From positions 1 to 55,264 of the forward strand of contig JAEEHW010000072.1 of NCBI GenBank assembly GCA_016281055.1: DNA of 55,264 nt. Reading direction: 5' to 3'. Shown here piece after piece: positions 7,904-15,863 of the stretch. The notes under the pieces were generated by a model, which ran no database searches, was not told the origin of the DNA, and was given only the letters and a program-made list of their open reading frames with translations. The position numbers and the translations under genes were made by a program. The DNA comes from Prevotella sp. Its GTDB lineage: Bacteria; Bacteroidota; Bacteroidia; Bacteroidales; Bacteroidaceae. The stretch's first letter is position 1, and the number at the start of each line of letters is the position of its first letter.

Positions 7904-9999
7904 AAAGACTGGCAATGACCATACTGCTTACCTTTGTACTTGTCGCAGCCATCCATGCCGAGGCTGTGGGCTCATGGAAAGTGTACCGCTGCTATCTGGA
8001 CGTCAAGGGAGTGGTGCCTGCAGGTAAAATGGTATATGTGAACGGCAACGGCAACCTGTATTCCTACAACACATCCGACAACAGCATCAAGACCTACACA
8101 CGCGAGGAAAACGGCATGGGAGGCCAGAATATGTCGCTAATGGCATGGAACAGCACTGCCAGGAAACTCGTGATAGTGTATGAAGACTACACCATCGACC
8201 TGCTGTCACAGAATGATGACGTGGAAACAATAGTGTGGTACAAGCAGAAGACCATGACCACCGACAAGAAGGTATATTCGATATACACACTCGACCAGTA
8301 TGCATATCTGTGCACCGCCTTCGGACTGATAAAGATAGACACTCGCAACGCCACAATAGCCGACACATACAACCTTGACATTGCAGTAATGCAGATGACT
8401 GTCAAGGACGGCAAGATATATCTTGCAGCAGACAACGGAAAGCTATACGAGGCCGCCACGAATGCCAACCTGATTGACAAAAAAGTATGGACGGAGTCAG
8501 AAGTAAATTCTGATGAGTTGTTCACAACGGAAATACAGAGCAACGAATATGGACTGCTCTATAATGACACATACAACAAATGCTACTGGGGCAGCAATGC
8601 CCAGGGCATGCTTACGAAATACGACAAAGACGGCACCGACTTCGTTGCCGTAAGCAGCGGTGTCGTACCCGACGGAACCATTACCAACAACTGTTGGAGA
8701 ATATACAAACATGACGGAAAGATTTTTGTCACCGCCGGAGTCTTCAGCGCAGGCTTGAATATAAGCAGAAAGGGCATGGTGCAATATTACGATGGCAGTA
8801 AGTGGAACTTGTTAGAGTCCCCTGGAAATATGTCGGGCTATGATTATCTTGCTACTAACTGTATGGCCTTTGACCCAAAAGACAAGAATCATTTCTATGT
8901 TGGGGCACAATCAGGATTATATGAATATAAGAACTACAAACCTGTGGAAGCCTACAACAGCAATAACAGCGCACTGTCACCTCTATACAACTCGGATACA
9001 TCCAACTCAAACGTCACTTCCATGATATATGACAACAACAACCTATGGGTGATGAACGGATGGTGTGATAATTTCCTCAATCGTTTCAATAGCAATAACG
9101 AGAGTGTGAATTTTCCGCATAAACAATTCTCTTTTTCCAATTTGACGACTATTGATATTCAAGGAACATTCATCAGTCCAACAGACGGTAGGATGTATAT
9201 GGTGAATACATTCTCGCAAAAGTCCGTGTTATATTGTTATACAATAAATGATGATGATCTTACGGGAATAACAACCTTTTCCAATGAGGACGGAGTAAAC
9301 ATATCCCCTCTCTATTTGTATGATTTGGCAGAAGACAGTGAGGGAAACTTGTGGATTGCATCATCGTCAGGTCCATTCTATTGGGACAGGAAGAACATAC
9401 AAAGTGGCAATACTATTTTTACTCAACACAAAGTTAGTCGTAACGATGGCACAGGACTTGCAGATTACTTGATGAAAGACATCCCAGTGCGTTGTATTGG
9501 CATTGATGCCGCTGACAGAAAATGGTTTGGCTCCAGAGGATATGGAGTATATCTAATCAGCAGTGACAACAATACAGAGTTAGAGCATTTCACCTCAAAG
9601 AATAGTCCGTTGTTATCAGATATGATATATGACATCATGATAGATGAAACTACGGGAACAGTGTGGTTTGCCACCGATGCCGGTATATGCTCGTATCAGT
9701 CAGACGTGACAGAAGACTACGGAACAATGAGCAGTAGTAGCGTATATGCGTACCCCAACCCTGTTCCACCGGAATATACAGGAGACATCACAATCAAAGG
9801 ACTTACCAACAATTCACAAATTACGATAACGACAGCATCCGGATACGTGGTGCACAAGGGTATATGCAACGGTGGCTCATACCGCTGGAACGGATGCGAC
9901 CAGGACGGAGAACGCGTGGCATCAGGTGTATATATGGTATTAGTATCAACAGATGCCGGTGAAAAAGGATGTGTGACGAAAATAGCAATGGTAAAGTAA
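7900..9999 (+). CDS. porZ: PorZ-like type IX secretion protein with beta-propellers and T9SS C-terminal domain
   Basis: This 699-residue secreted protein starts at MKRLAMTILLTFVLVAAIHA, a signal peptide. The mature protein opens with GSWKVYRCYLDVKGVVPAG, followed by repeated blades of propeller type (for example GNLWIASSSGPFYW and GTVWFATDAGICSY). It ends with an 80-residue T9SS-type tail (VYAYPNPVPP ... ASGVYMVLVSTDAGEKG ... IAMVK). This architecture matches PorZ of the cell-surface T9SS attachment complex, which in Porphyromonas binds A-LPS and feeds it to the PorU sortase. The length is close to the 776 residues of P. gingivalis PorZ. It overlaps a glycosyltransferase by 4 nt and is followed 18 nt later by another, so it is embedded in a glycan operon. 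Confidence 0.85.
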   Translation: MKRLAMTILLTFVLVAAIHAEAVGSWKVYRCYLDVKGVVPAGKMVYVNGNGNLYSYNTSDNSIKTYTREENGMGGQNMSLMAWNSTARKLVIVYEDYTIDLLSQNDDVETIVWYKQKTMTTDKKVYSIYTLDQYAYLCTAFGLIKIDTRNATIADTYNLDIAVMQMTVKDGKIYLAADNGKLYEAATNANLIDKKVWTESEVNSDELFTTEIQSNEYGLLYNDTYNKCYWGSNAQGMLTKYDKDGTDFVAVSSGVVPDGTITNNCWRIYKHDGKIFVTAGVFSAGLNISRKGMVQYYDGSKWNLLESPGNMSGYDYLATNCMAFDPKDKNHFYVGAQSGLYEYKNYKPVEAYNSNNSALSPLYNSDTSNSNVTSMIYDNNNLWVMNGWCDNFLNRFNSNNESVNFPHKQFSFSNLTTIDIQGTFISPTDGRMYMVNTFSQKSVLYCYTINDDDLTGITTFSNEDGVNISPLYLYDLAEDSEGNLWIASSSGPFYWDRKNIQSGNTIFTQHKVSRNDGTGLADYLMKDIPVRCIGIDAADRKWFGSRGYGVYLISSDNNTELEHFTSKNSPLLSDMIYDIMIDETTGTVWFATDAGICSYQSDVTEDYGTMSSSSVYAYPNPVPPEYTGDITIKGLTNNSQITITTASGYVVHKGICNGGSYRWNGCDQDGERVASGVYMVLVSTDAGEKGCVTKIAMVK

Positions 10000-10017
10000 C
10001 ATACAGAAGTAAACACT

Positions 10018-10920
10018 ATGCAAATACCCTGCTCCATTTCTATACTCATAGCGACATATAACTATGGTTGCTATAAACTTGCAAGTGACGTGCAGAAGTT
10101 ACTTGCCATGAGTGACCTTGACTATGAAATTATTGTTGCAGAGGATGGCAGCAAGGACCAGGTAAGTATCATTGCTAATCACAAGGTAACAGAATTACCA
10201 AATTGTCGACATATTATAAATAAAGAGAATAAGGGACAAGCTCGCATACTTAACTACCTCGTACGTGAGGCGAAAGGAGAATGGTGTATTTTCATTGACA
10301 GCGACGCTGAGGTCATAAGCAAGGATTACATCAGCAAGTATGCCGACTACATGAAGGAAAATGTCGATATAGTGATTGGAGGATTGAAAAACCCTGACTC
10401 TCTTCCACAGCCTGATGCCACACTGCGATATAAGTATGAGAAAAAAGCAGAACAATTTCGCACTGCAGAGTATCGTAATAAGCATCCATACAGACATTTT
10501 TCCAAATTCAACATGATGGCAAGACGTAGTGTGTTGCTTGAGATTCCTTTTGACGAGCGATGCACTGAGTATGGATACGAAGATGCTTTGATGGGCGTAG
10601 AAATGGGAAAGAAGGGCAAGAAGGTATTTCATATTGACAATCCTCTGCTTCATCTTGGCTTCGATGATAATGCAAAGTTTCTAAACAAAACGGAAACTGC
10701 ACTTCGTACTCTGAAGAAGATAGAAAAAGATATGCTTTTCCGAACTCATATAGGGCAGGCAATTATTGTAATAAAAGAAAGACATCTCACTACCGCAGTG
10801 AGATACATGTATCGTTTACTGAAACCTCTGCTTCGGGCAAACTTACTCAGTACACATTCAAATCTTAGGATATTTGGTTTCTATAAACTTGGATATTATC
10901 TTGAACTTGATCGAAGGTAA
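10018..10920 (+). CDS. Glycosyltransferase family 2
   Basis: This 300-residue enzyme has a GT-A domain: SISILIATYNYGCYKL at the start, YEIIVAEDGSKD (about residues 39-50), NKGQARILNYLVREAKGEW, and a DXD-type IDSDAEV motif at about residue 96. A second conserved block (EYGYEDALMGVEMGKKG) matches the ED motif of processive or chondroitin-synthase-like GT2 proteins. Its stop overlaps the start of the next gene by 1 nt (TAATG). It belongs to the plus-strand operon begun by the Fur-family gene. Donor and acceptor are unknown. Confidence 0.92.
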   Translation: MQIPCSISILIATYNYGCYKLASDVQKLLAMSDLDYEIIVAEDGSKDQVSIIANHKVTELPNCRHIINKENKGQARILNYLVREAKGEWCIFIDSDAEVISKDYISKYADYMKENVDIVIGGLKNPDSLPQPDATLRYKYEKKAEQFRTAEYRNKHPYRHFSKFNMMARRSVLLEIPFDERCTEYGYEDALMGVEMGKKGKKVFHIDNPLLHLGFDDNAKFLNKTETALRTLKKIEKDMLFRTHIGQAIIVIKERHLTTAVRYMYRLLKPLLRANLLSTHSNLRIFGFYKLGYYLELDRR

Positions 10921-11891
10921 TGAAAATAGTATATGAAATAGAAAGACTTTCTACAAATGGAGGGATAGAGCACATACTCACTGACCGCATGAATTATATG
11001 GCAGACGTGTGGGGATGGGACATAACGGTTATTACGCTATTAGAAAAAGACACACTTCCCCATTACGCTCTTTCGAGCAATGTAAGTGTTATCGGGTTGG
11101 GTATAAAATCTTCTGGTTTGCTTATGTGTACGAAAGCCTTATGGAAATTGAATAAGGTTATTAAACAGCTTAACCCTGATATCTATGTCACTTTTCAAAC
11201 CATTGGCGCTCTTTCATGCTTATTCCGCACGCACAATGTCAAGACAATATATGAGATGCATGGTGCGAGGAAGTATGCCTATCATCCGTTAGCTACATAT
11301 ACAGCCGAGATGTTTGCAAATGCAGTGACGGTGCTTACAAGTGAACAGAAAAAGGATTTTCCAAGAGCGAAGAGAGTGGAGATAATACCTAACTTTACAC
11401 TTATTAATGCTCGAGGGATACCAGATTATGGTAGCAAGACGATAGTGGCAGCAGGCAGGAAGAGTTATCAGAAGAATTTTAAGCGTTTGAAATATCTATG
11501 GGAAAGGGTTGCACCATGGCACAAGGAGTGGACTCTGAAAATACACCATGATACAAAAGATATGGCCACGGCATATATTGAAGGTTCGTTATTCGTAATG
11601 ACATCGCGCTTTGAGGGATTTCCTATGGTATTGATAGAATCAATGAGATGCGGTCTGCCTGTTATTGCATTTGACTGTCCATACGGACCGAGTACAATAA
11701 TTGAAGACGGCAAAAATGGTTTTCTGATTCCATATGATGACGATGATCTGTTTGTAGAAAAACTGACGTACCTTATGGAAAACCCACAGGCAAGACAACA
11801 GATGGGGGAATATGCAAAAATGTCAGCAGAACGTTTTTCACAAGAGCATGTAATGCCGATATGGAAGAATTTTTATGAATCTATTGTATGA
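10920..11891 (+). CDS. Glycosyltransferase family 4
   Basis: This 323-residue GT-B enzyme has the family's C-terminal donor domain: AGRKSYQKNFKRL (about 180) and the EX7E block EGFPMVLIE, then GLPVIAFDCPYGPSTIIEDGKNGFLIP, which binds the nucleotide sugar. The N-terminal acceptor domain begins MKIVYEIERLSTNGGIEH. Length is slightly below the usual 350-380 residues because the linker is short. It is coupled to both neighbours (TAATG upstream, ATGA overlap downstream). It probably adds one sugar of the repeat unit made by this operon. Confidence 0.93.
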   Translation: MKIVYEIERLSTNGGIEHILTDRMNYMADVWGWDITVITLLEKDTLPHYALSSNVSVIGLGIKSSGLLMCTKALWKLNKVIKQLNPDIYVTFQTIGALSCLFRTHNVKTIYEMHGARKYAYHPLATYTAEMFANAVTVLTSEQKKDFPRAKRVEIIPNFTLINARGIPDYGSKTIVAAGRKSYQKNFKRLKYLWERVAPWHKEWTLKIHHDTKDMATAYIEGSLFVMTSRFEGFPMVLIESMRCGLPVIAFDCPYGPSTIIEDGKNGFLIPYDDDDLFVEKLTYLMENPQARQQMGEYAKMSAERFSQEHVMPIWKNFYESIV

Positions 11892-13051
11892 GATTACTTT
11901 TTATTATAGTTAATGCACTTTTCGTAGCGAAATATTCTGCAAGATTATTTCCAAATCTGTATATCTATATTTCCCTGGCATATATATTTGTAATGATTTT
12001 TCTCCTATGGAAAGTGATGCCGTGGCTTATGGACGACAGTAACAAAAATAAATATGCACTTGTATCAGGCATTACGGCAATAGTGCTGATGTTGTTTGTA
12101 CAATATTCCATAAACCCATTGGAACTTCAGGTTGACAGATGGTCAGCTTTGCATTATCCTATTAAGAATCTCTTGCAAGGCATATATCCATATAGTGCAC
12201 AGACTCACCTTGGAGGTTACGGCTCACCTTTTCCTGCATGGCAATTATTCCATATTCCCTTTTATTTGCTTGGCAATGTAGGACTTAGTTTTTTCTTTTG
12301 TCTTGCTACGTTTTTATACTTAGTATATAAAATGTATGGGATAAACAAGATGACATATACCATGGTTTTGTTGATAATATCACCAGCCATTTGGTATGAG
12401 GTTGCAGTAAGGAGTGACTATATTGGCAATATGCTTCTCTGTGCATCGTTTGTGATATATATAATCAAAGGTATCAGTCAGGAAAGTATAGAAAGAAACA
12501 GATTACCTATATCTGTTATTATCGCATTATTCGTGTGTACTCGACTTATCACATTACTTCCTGTGTTCATACTATTATTCCCTTACTGGCTAAAGATGAG
12601 CGTAAGAAAAAAAACAGAGGTGTTATTTATCATATCCATATCATGTATCTTTATATTCCTTCCTTTTGCTTTAATGGACTGGCATTCATTTTTCTATTTT
12701 GAATATAATCCATGGAAATTACAAACAAGACAAGGCCATCCACTATTATTGTTCATATATATTCCAATTATTATATATTTTGCAATGCAATGGAAAGGAA
12801 ACGTTCAACAATATATGCGAAATATATCATTAGCACTCATGATATTTATAGTGACAACTTTCATTTACCGCTCGATTGACCATGATAACTACGATCTGTT
12901 TTCGTCACTGTTCGATATTACATATTTTAATGCAATTGTGCCATTCGTAGTTCTTTACATCAGTATGAGAGAGAAAGGGATAATTATGAATTGTGATTAT
13001 AAACAAAAGGATTATTACGAAAAAAATGATAGAGGTTCAAGAAATGACTGA
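11888..13051 (+). CDS. Polytopic membrane protein, possibly a GT-C-type glycosyltransferase
   Basis: This 387-residue protein has about ten membrane segments. A periplasmic loop after the early segments contains EL..VDRWSALHYPIKNLLQG followed by YPYSAQTHLGGYGSPFP. An acidic residue near the first large loop and an aromatic, glycine/proline-rich loop are features of membrane glycosyltransferases of the GT-C class (GT87/DUF2029-like), but the match is not strong. An unusual Wzy polymerase is the alternative and would complete the second flippase system at 15853-17307. The gene is visibly richer in A+T than its neighbours, as is the next one. Its 4-nt overlap with the GT4 gene places it in the same operon. 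Confidence 0.55.
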   Translation: MRLLFIIVNALFVAKYSARLFPNLYIYISLAYIFVMIFLLWKVMPWLMDDSNKNKYALVSGITAIVLMLFVQYSINPLELQVDRWSALHYPIKNLLQGIYPYSAQTHLGGYGSPFPAWQLFHIPFYLLGNVGLSFFFCLATFLYLVYKMYGINKMTYTMVLLIISPAIWYEVAVRSDYIGNMLLCASFVIYIIKGISQESIERNRLPISVIIALFVCTRLITLLPVFILLFPYWLKMSVRKKTEVLFIISISCIFIFLPFALMDWHSFFYFEYNPWKLQTRQGHPLLLFIYIPIIIYFAMQWKGNVQQYMRNISLALMIFIVTTFIYRSIDHDNYDLFSSLFDITYFNAIVPFVVLYISMREKGIIMNCDYKQKDYYEKNDRGSRND

Positions 13052-13931
13052 ATTATTTCGACGTAATCAAACCAATTGCTTACGAGGCTTGGCTGCATTA
13101 CTTATCGCAATAGGTCACATTCTTATAGATTGGCATGCGCCACGTGTGGTAAATATCACCGGCAGCGTCGGGGTGGCTATGTTTCTTGTTTTGTCGGGCT
13201 ATGGCATTAACGAGTCTTATAAGAAAAATGGATTAAACAAATATTGGACAAAAAAAATAAAGCGAATAATAATTCCTTATTTTCTCTTTATTACGACACT
13301 CATTCCTTTTGCAAACGACTTTAGTCTAAAGGATTATCTATTAGACATCACATTTATTGACTCATCATTTTGGTATGTGTCATTTCTTATGAAGTGCTAT
13401 GTATTTTATTGGATTGTTCAGCGTTTCTTTCCTGATAAATTCTTTATACTCTTCTTAATTGGTGGATTAATCTCACTTAATTTCCTTATGCAGATGGAAG
13501 CTGAACAATCTTTTTCTTTTTTTGCAGGTGCTTGTATCTCAAAATATAGAGACGATATTCAAACTATTGAAAAAAAGAAGATATTGCTGTTCGCACTTTA
13601 TTGTTTTTTATTTGGGTTCTTTTTCTTAATGTTAAAAGAAATTCCTGCAGTGCATGCATATAAGGGTACGAAACTTTACAATTACATATTATTATGTATA
13701 AAACTTCCTATATGCACACCTCTCTTGTTACTCCCCACGATAATTCCCATAATAGAGAAATCTAAGTTTTTATATATCTGTGGAATATGCTCTTTTGAGT
13801 TATATTTAGTCCATTTATTTCTTCTGAGATATTTAGACAAGAGCTTTCAAGGATTAATCCTTTACATAATCGCAACAGCTATATTAACTATGGCATTTTA
13901 TAAAATCAACAAGATGATACAGAGGTTGTAA
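13044..13931 (+). CDS. Acyltransferase family 3 (membrane O-acyltransferase)
   Basis: This 295-residue membrane protein has the acyltransferase-3 pattern: NCLRGLAALLIAIGHILI with the conserved histidine in the first membrane segment, then GVAMFLVLSGYGINESYKKNG and WTKKIKRIIIPYFLF. About ten hydrophobic segments follow. These proteins move acyl groups, often acetyl, onto surface sugars from the cytoplasmic side. Two in-frame ATGs lie upstream (12993, 13026). I prefer 13044, which overlaps the previous stop by 8 nt and still includes the whole domain. The length is below the common 330-380. The 3' end overlaps the converging GT2 gene by 26 nt. The gene is strongly A+T-rich, suggesting foreign origin. 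Confidence 0.88.
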   Translation: MTELFRRNQTNCLRGLAALLIAIGHILIDWHAPRVVNITGSVGVAMFLVLSGYGINESYKKNGLNKYWTKKIKRIIIPYFLFITTLIPFANDFSLKDYLLDITFIDSSFWYVSFLMKCYVFYWIVQRFFPDKFFILFLIGGLISLNFLMQMEAEQSFSFFAGACISKYRDDIQTIEKKKILLFALYCFLFGFFFLMLKEIPAVHAYKGTKLYNYILLCIKLPICTPLLLLPTIIPIIEKSKFLYICGICSFELYLVHLFLLRYLDKSFQGLILYIIATAILTMAFYKINKMIQRL

Positions 13932-14766
13932 ACAATAGCTTTACAAATCTCCACAACGTAAACCTGCATGCTATGTATAGTATATGTAGATATTGTGGTA
14001 TAAGTGAGGATTTATATTCTGTAGCCTTTGCCAAGTTATGACTCATCAGCATCATATTCATAGCATATCGCCAGTGTTTTGCTATGTCGCCACGTGTTAT
14101 TGAGTCGCTATCTATGGTATAATAGTAGGTTCTATTGGGCAGACTAAGGAAATCACCCTTTGTACAAAGTAACACGATGAGCGGTTTGTCTTCTGCAAGG
14201 TACTTTCTACCAGAGAAGAAATCGGGATGCTCCTTCATCAATTCCATGATTGGGTTGCGACGGGTTATTGCATAGAATACAGTTTGTCCAGAACGTTGAT
14301 GCATCATACCGTCAATAACATCTTTTCCTTTTAACAGGCCGAAGGAGAATAGATTATTGTCAGGCTCTGTAACATCCCCATTTTTTTCATTTCGGTAATA
14401 TACTTGGGTGAACACCTGAACAACGTTAGGATGCTTCTCTATTGCATCCAAACATAGTTGCATGCGTCCTTCACACCACTCATCGTCTCCTCCACACTCC
14501 ATGATATATTGCCCATGTGCGGCACGCACACAGTCATAATAATTCTCTACGATACCTTTATTGGGGGCCTTGGGCATCAGCCATACCCTGCCATGACTCT
14601 TTGCCGCATACTCCTCACAAACATCCCGTGTGCCATCTGTTGAGCCATCTTCGCCTATTATGACCTCAAAATCACAGTCACATTGTTGCGCAAGGATACT
14701 GTCCAGAGCCCGGCCTATTGTCTTCTCTTGATTATATGTGCAGACTATAACAGATACTCCAATCAT
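13906..14766 (-). CDS. Glycosyltransferase family 2
   Basis: This 286-residue GT2 protein begins MIGVSVIVCTYNQEKTIGRALDSIL, followed by FEVIIGEDGSTDGTRDVCEEY and the metal-site block IMECGGDDEW (about residues 90-99). The C-terminal third is rich in Trp, Arg and hydrophobic residues and may touch the membrane. It is the last gene of the minus-strand operon from 18241. Its start overlaps the sulfotransferase-like gene by 4 nt, and its last 26 nt overlap the end of the converging acyltransferase gene. The resemblance is to GT2 enzymes of O-antigen clusters; the sugar is unknown. Confidence 0.92.
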   Translation of the reverse strand: MIGVSVIVCTYNQEKTIGRALDSILAQQCDCDFEVIIGEDGSTDGTRDVCEEYAAKSHGRVWLMPKAPNKGIVENYYDCVRAAHGQYIMECGGDDEWCEGRMQLCLDAIEKHPNVVQVFTQVYYRNEKNGDVTEPDNNLFSFGLLKGKDVIDGMMHQRSGQTVFYAITRRNPIMELMKEHPDFFSGRKYLAEDKPLIVLLCTKGDFLSLPNRTYYYTIDSDSITRGDIAKHWRYAMNMMLMSHNLAKATEYKSSLIPQYLHILYIACRFTLWRFVKLLFTTSVSSC

Positions 14767-15863
14767 GGCTTATAACAATATTGGGGAATCATTGACTTAA
14801 TCTTTTCACAATCGGCAGCATATTCCACTGCATTGCGCCACGCATGCACATTACTGCTTGAGATTTCTGGCTTAAAGAAACGCTTCTTCAAAATATGTTG
14901 CTGCGGCATCAGGTTAAGGAATTTCTCTACCTTTGCCACCTCTGCATCATATTCCTGCACAATATCTTCAAACTGCAGTTCCAGACTCCTGCTGTCACCG
15001 TCCAATATGCTTTTAAAATGCATCTTACTCTCCCACTCCACGAAATCTTCCACGGTGTCATGAGCAAGCCATCTTAAATTGTTCTTGCAGGCATGAACAT
15101 ACACCGCACGCACATCGCGACTTACCACCAGGCGCTTAATGCCCGGCAGGTACGGTTCAAAGCGCGACATGTCATCGCCACAATCACCGAACACATGATC
15201 CAGCACCAGCATACCACTGCCCTTGGGGAACAACCTATTGAACAACGTATAGAGAAATTCTCTGCACAACAACTGGTATTCATCCTTTGGCATCATACGC
15301 AAAGTGAAGATGTCATTCAATCCTGAGAATCTGTTGTGCCATACATTCAGCAATGGAGCGTCACTCCGCATTCTCTGCCCTACTATTCGTTCAAAGAAAG
15401 TAAAGAACAGTGGCCGCAGTTCTTTATGTCCCTGATATACGTCTGAGTAGTATGCCGTATGAATGAAATTCTTCACTGCATCATCTGACCAGAAATCATT
15501 CACCCATGCTTCCGGCCTCATCATGTATTCAATATAGAGCAAACCTCCTGTATGCCTGCACAGGTCAAACTCTCCATATTCCATGTCACCGTCCACGCTG
15601 TTCTCCGTAAAGGCCGGTTTGGTAGCCCATACCGTACATCCATCATACTCACGCAGCAAGTCCATCACGACACTGGAACCAGAACATCCATAGCCGTCAA
15701 CCGACACGAACTGACAGAACCGACACTCAGAGTCAAAGACGACCGGTTTGCCGCCATTTAGTTTCCAAGCATCGTATTCATTAAGAAAACGATTTCTATT
15801 CCTGTTTGTCACAATACCATGTGGCAAACAGTTTTTTATTATCTTACGCAGGCTATTTCTCAT
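14763..15863 (-). CDS. Sulfotransferase-like protein in the polysaccharide operon
   Basis: This 366-residue protein has features of PAPS-dependent sulfotransferases. A P-loop-like 5'-phosphosulfate motif, GYGCSGSS, sits at residues 58-65, directly after a beta strand (FVSVD). A 3'-phosphate-type motif, RLVVSRDVRAVYVHAC, is at about 245-260. A C-terminal HAWRNAVEY segment follows. A nucleotide kinase or generic P-loop fold is the alternative, since the first motif lacks the usual Lys/Arg arrangement. Context favours a sugar-modifying enzyme: it overlaps a GT2 gene by 4 nt and a flippase gene by 11 nt. If correct, the polymer carries sulfate. The upstream SECRFCQ stretch is cysteine-rich for unknown reasons. 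Confidence 0.6.
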   Translation of the reverse strand: MRNSLRKIIKNCLPHGIVTNRNRNRFLNEYDAWKLNGGKPVVFDSECRFCQFVSVDGYGCSGSSVVMDLLREYDGCTVWATKPAFTENSVDGDMEYGEFDLCRHTGGLLYIEYMMRPEAWVNDFWSDDAVKNFIHTAYYSDVYQGHKELRPLFFTFFERIVGQRMRSDAPLLNVWHNRFSGLNDIFTLRMMPKDEYQLLCREFLYTLFNRLFPKGSGMLVLDHVFGDCGDDMSRFEPYLPGIKRLVVSRDVRAVYVHACKNNLRWLAHDTVEDFVEWESKMHFKSILDGDSRSLELQFEDIVQEYDAEVAKVEKFLNLMPQQHILKKRFFKPEISSSNVHAWRNAVEYAADCEKIKSMIPQYCYKP

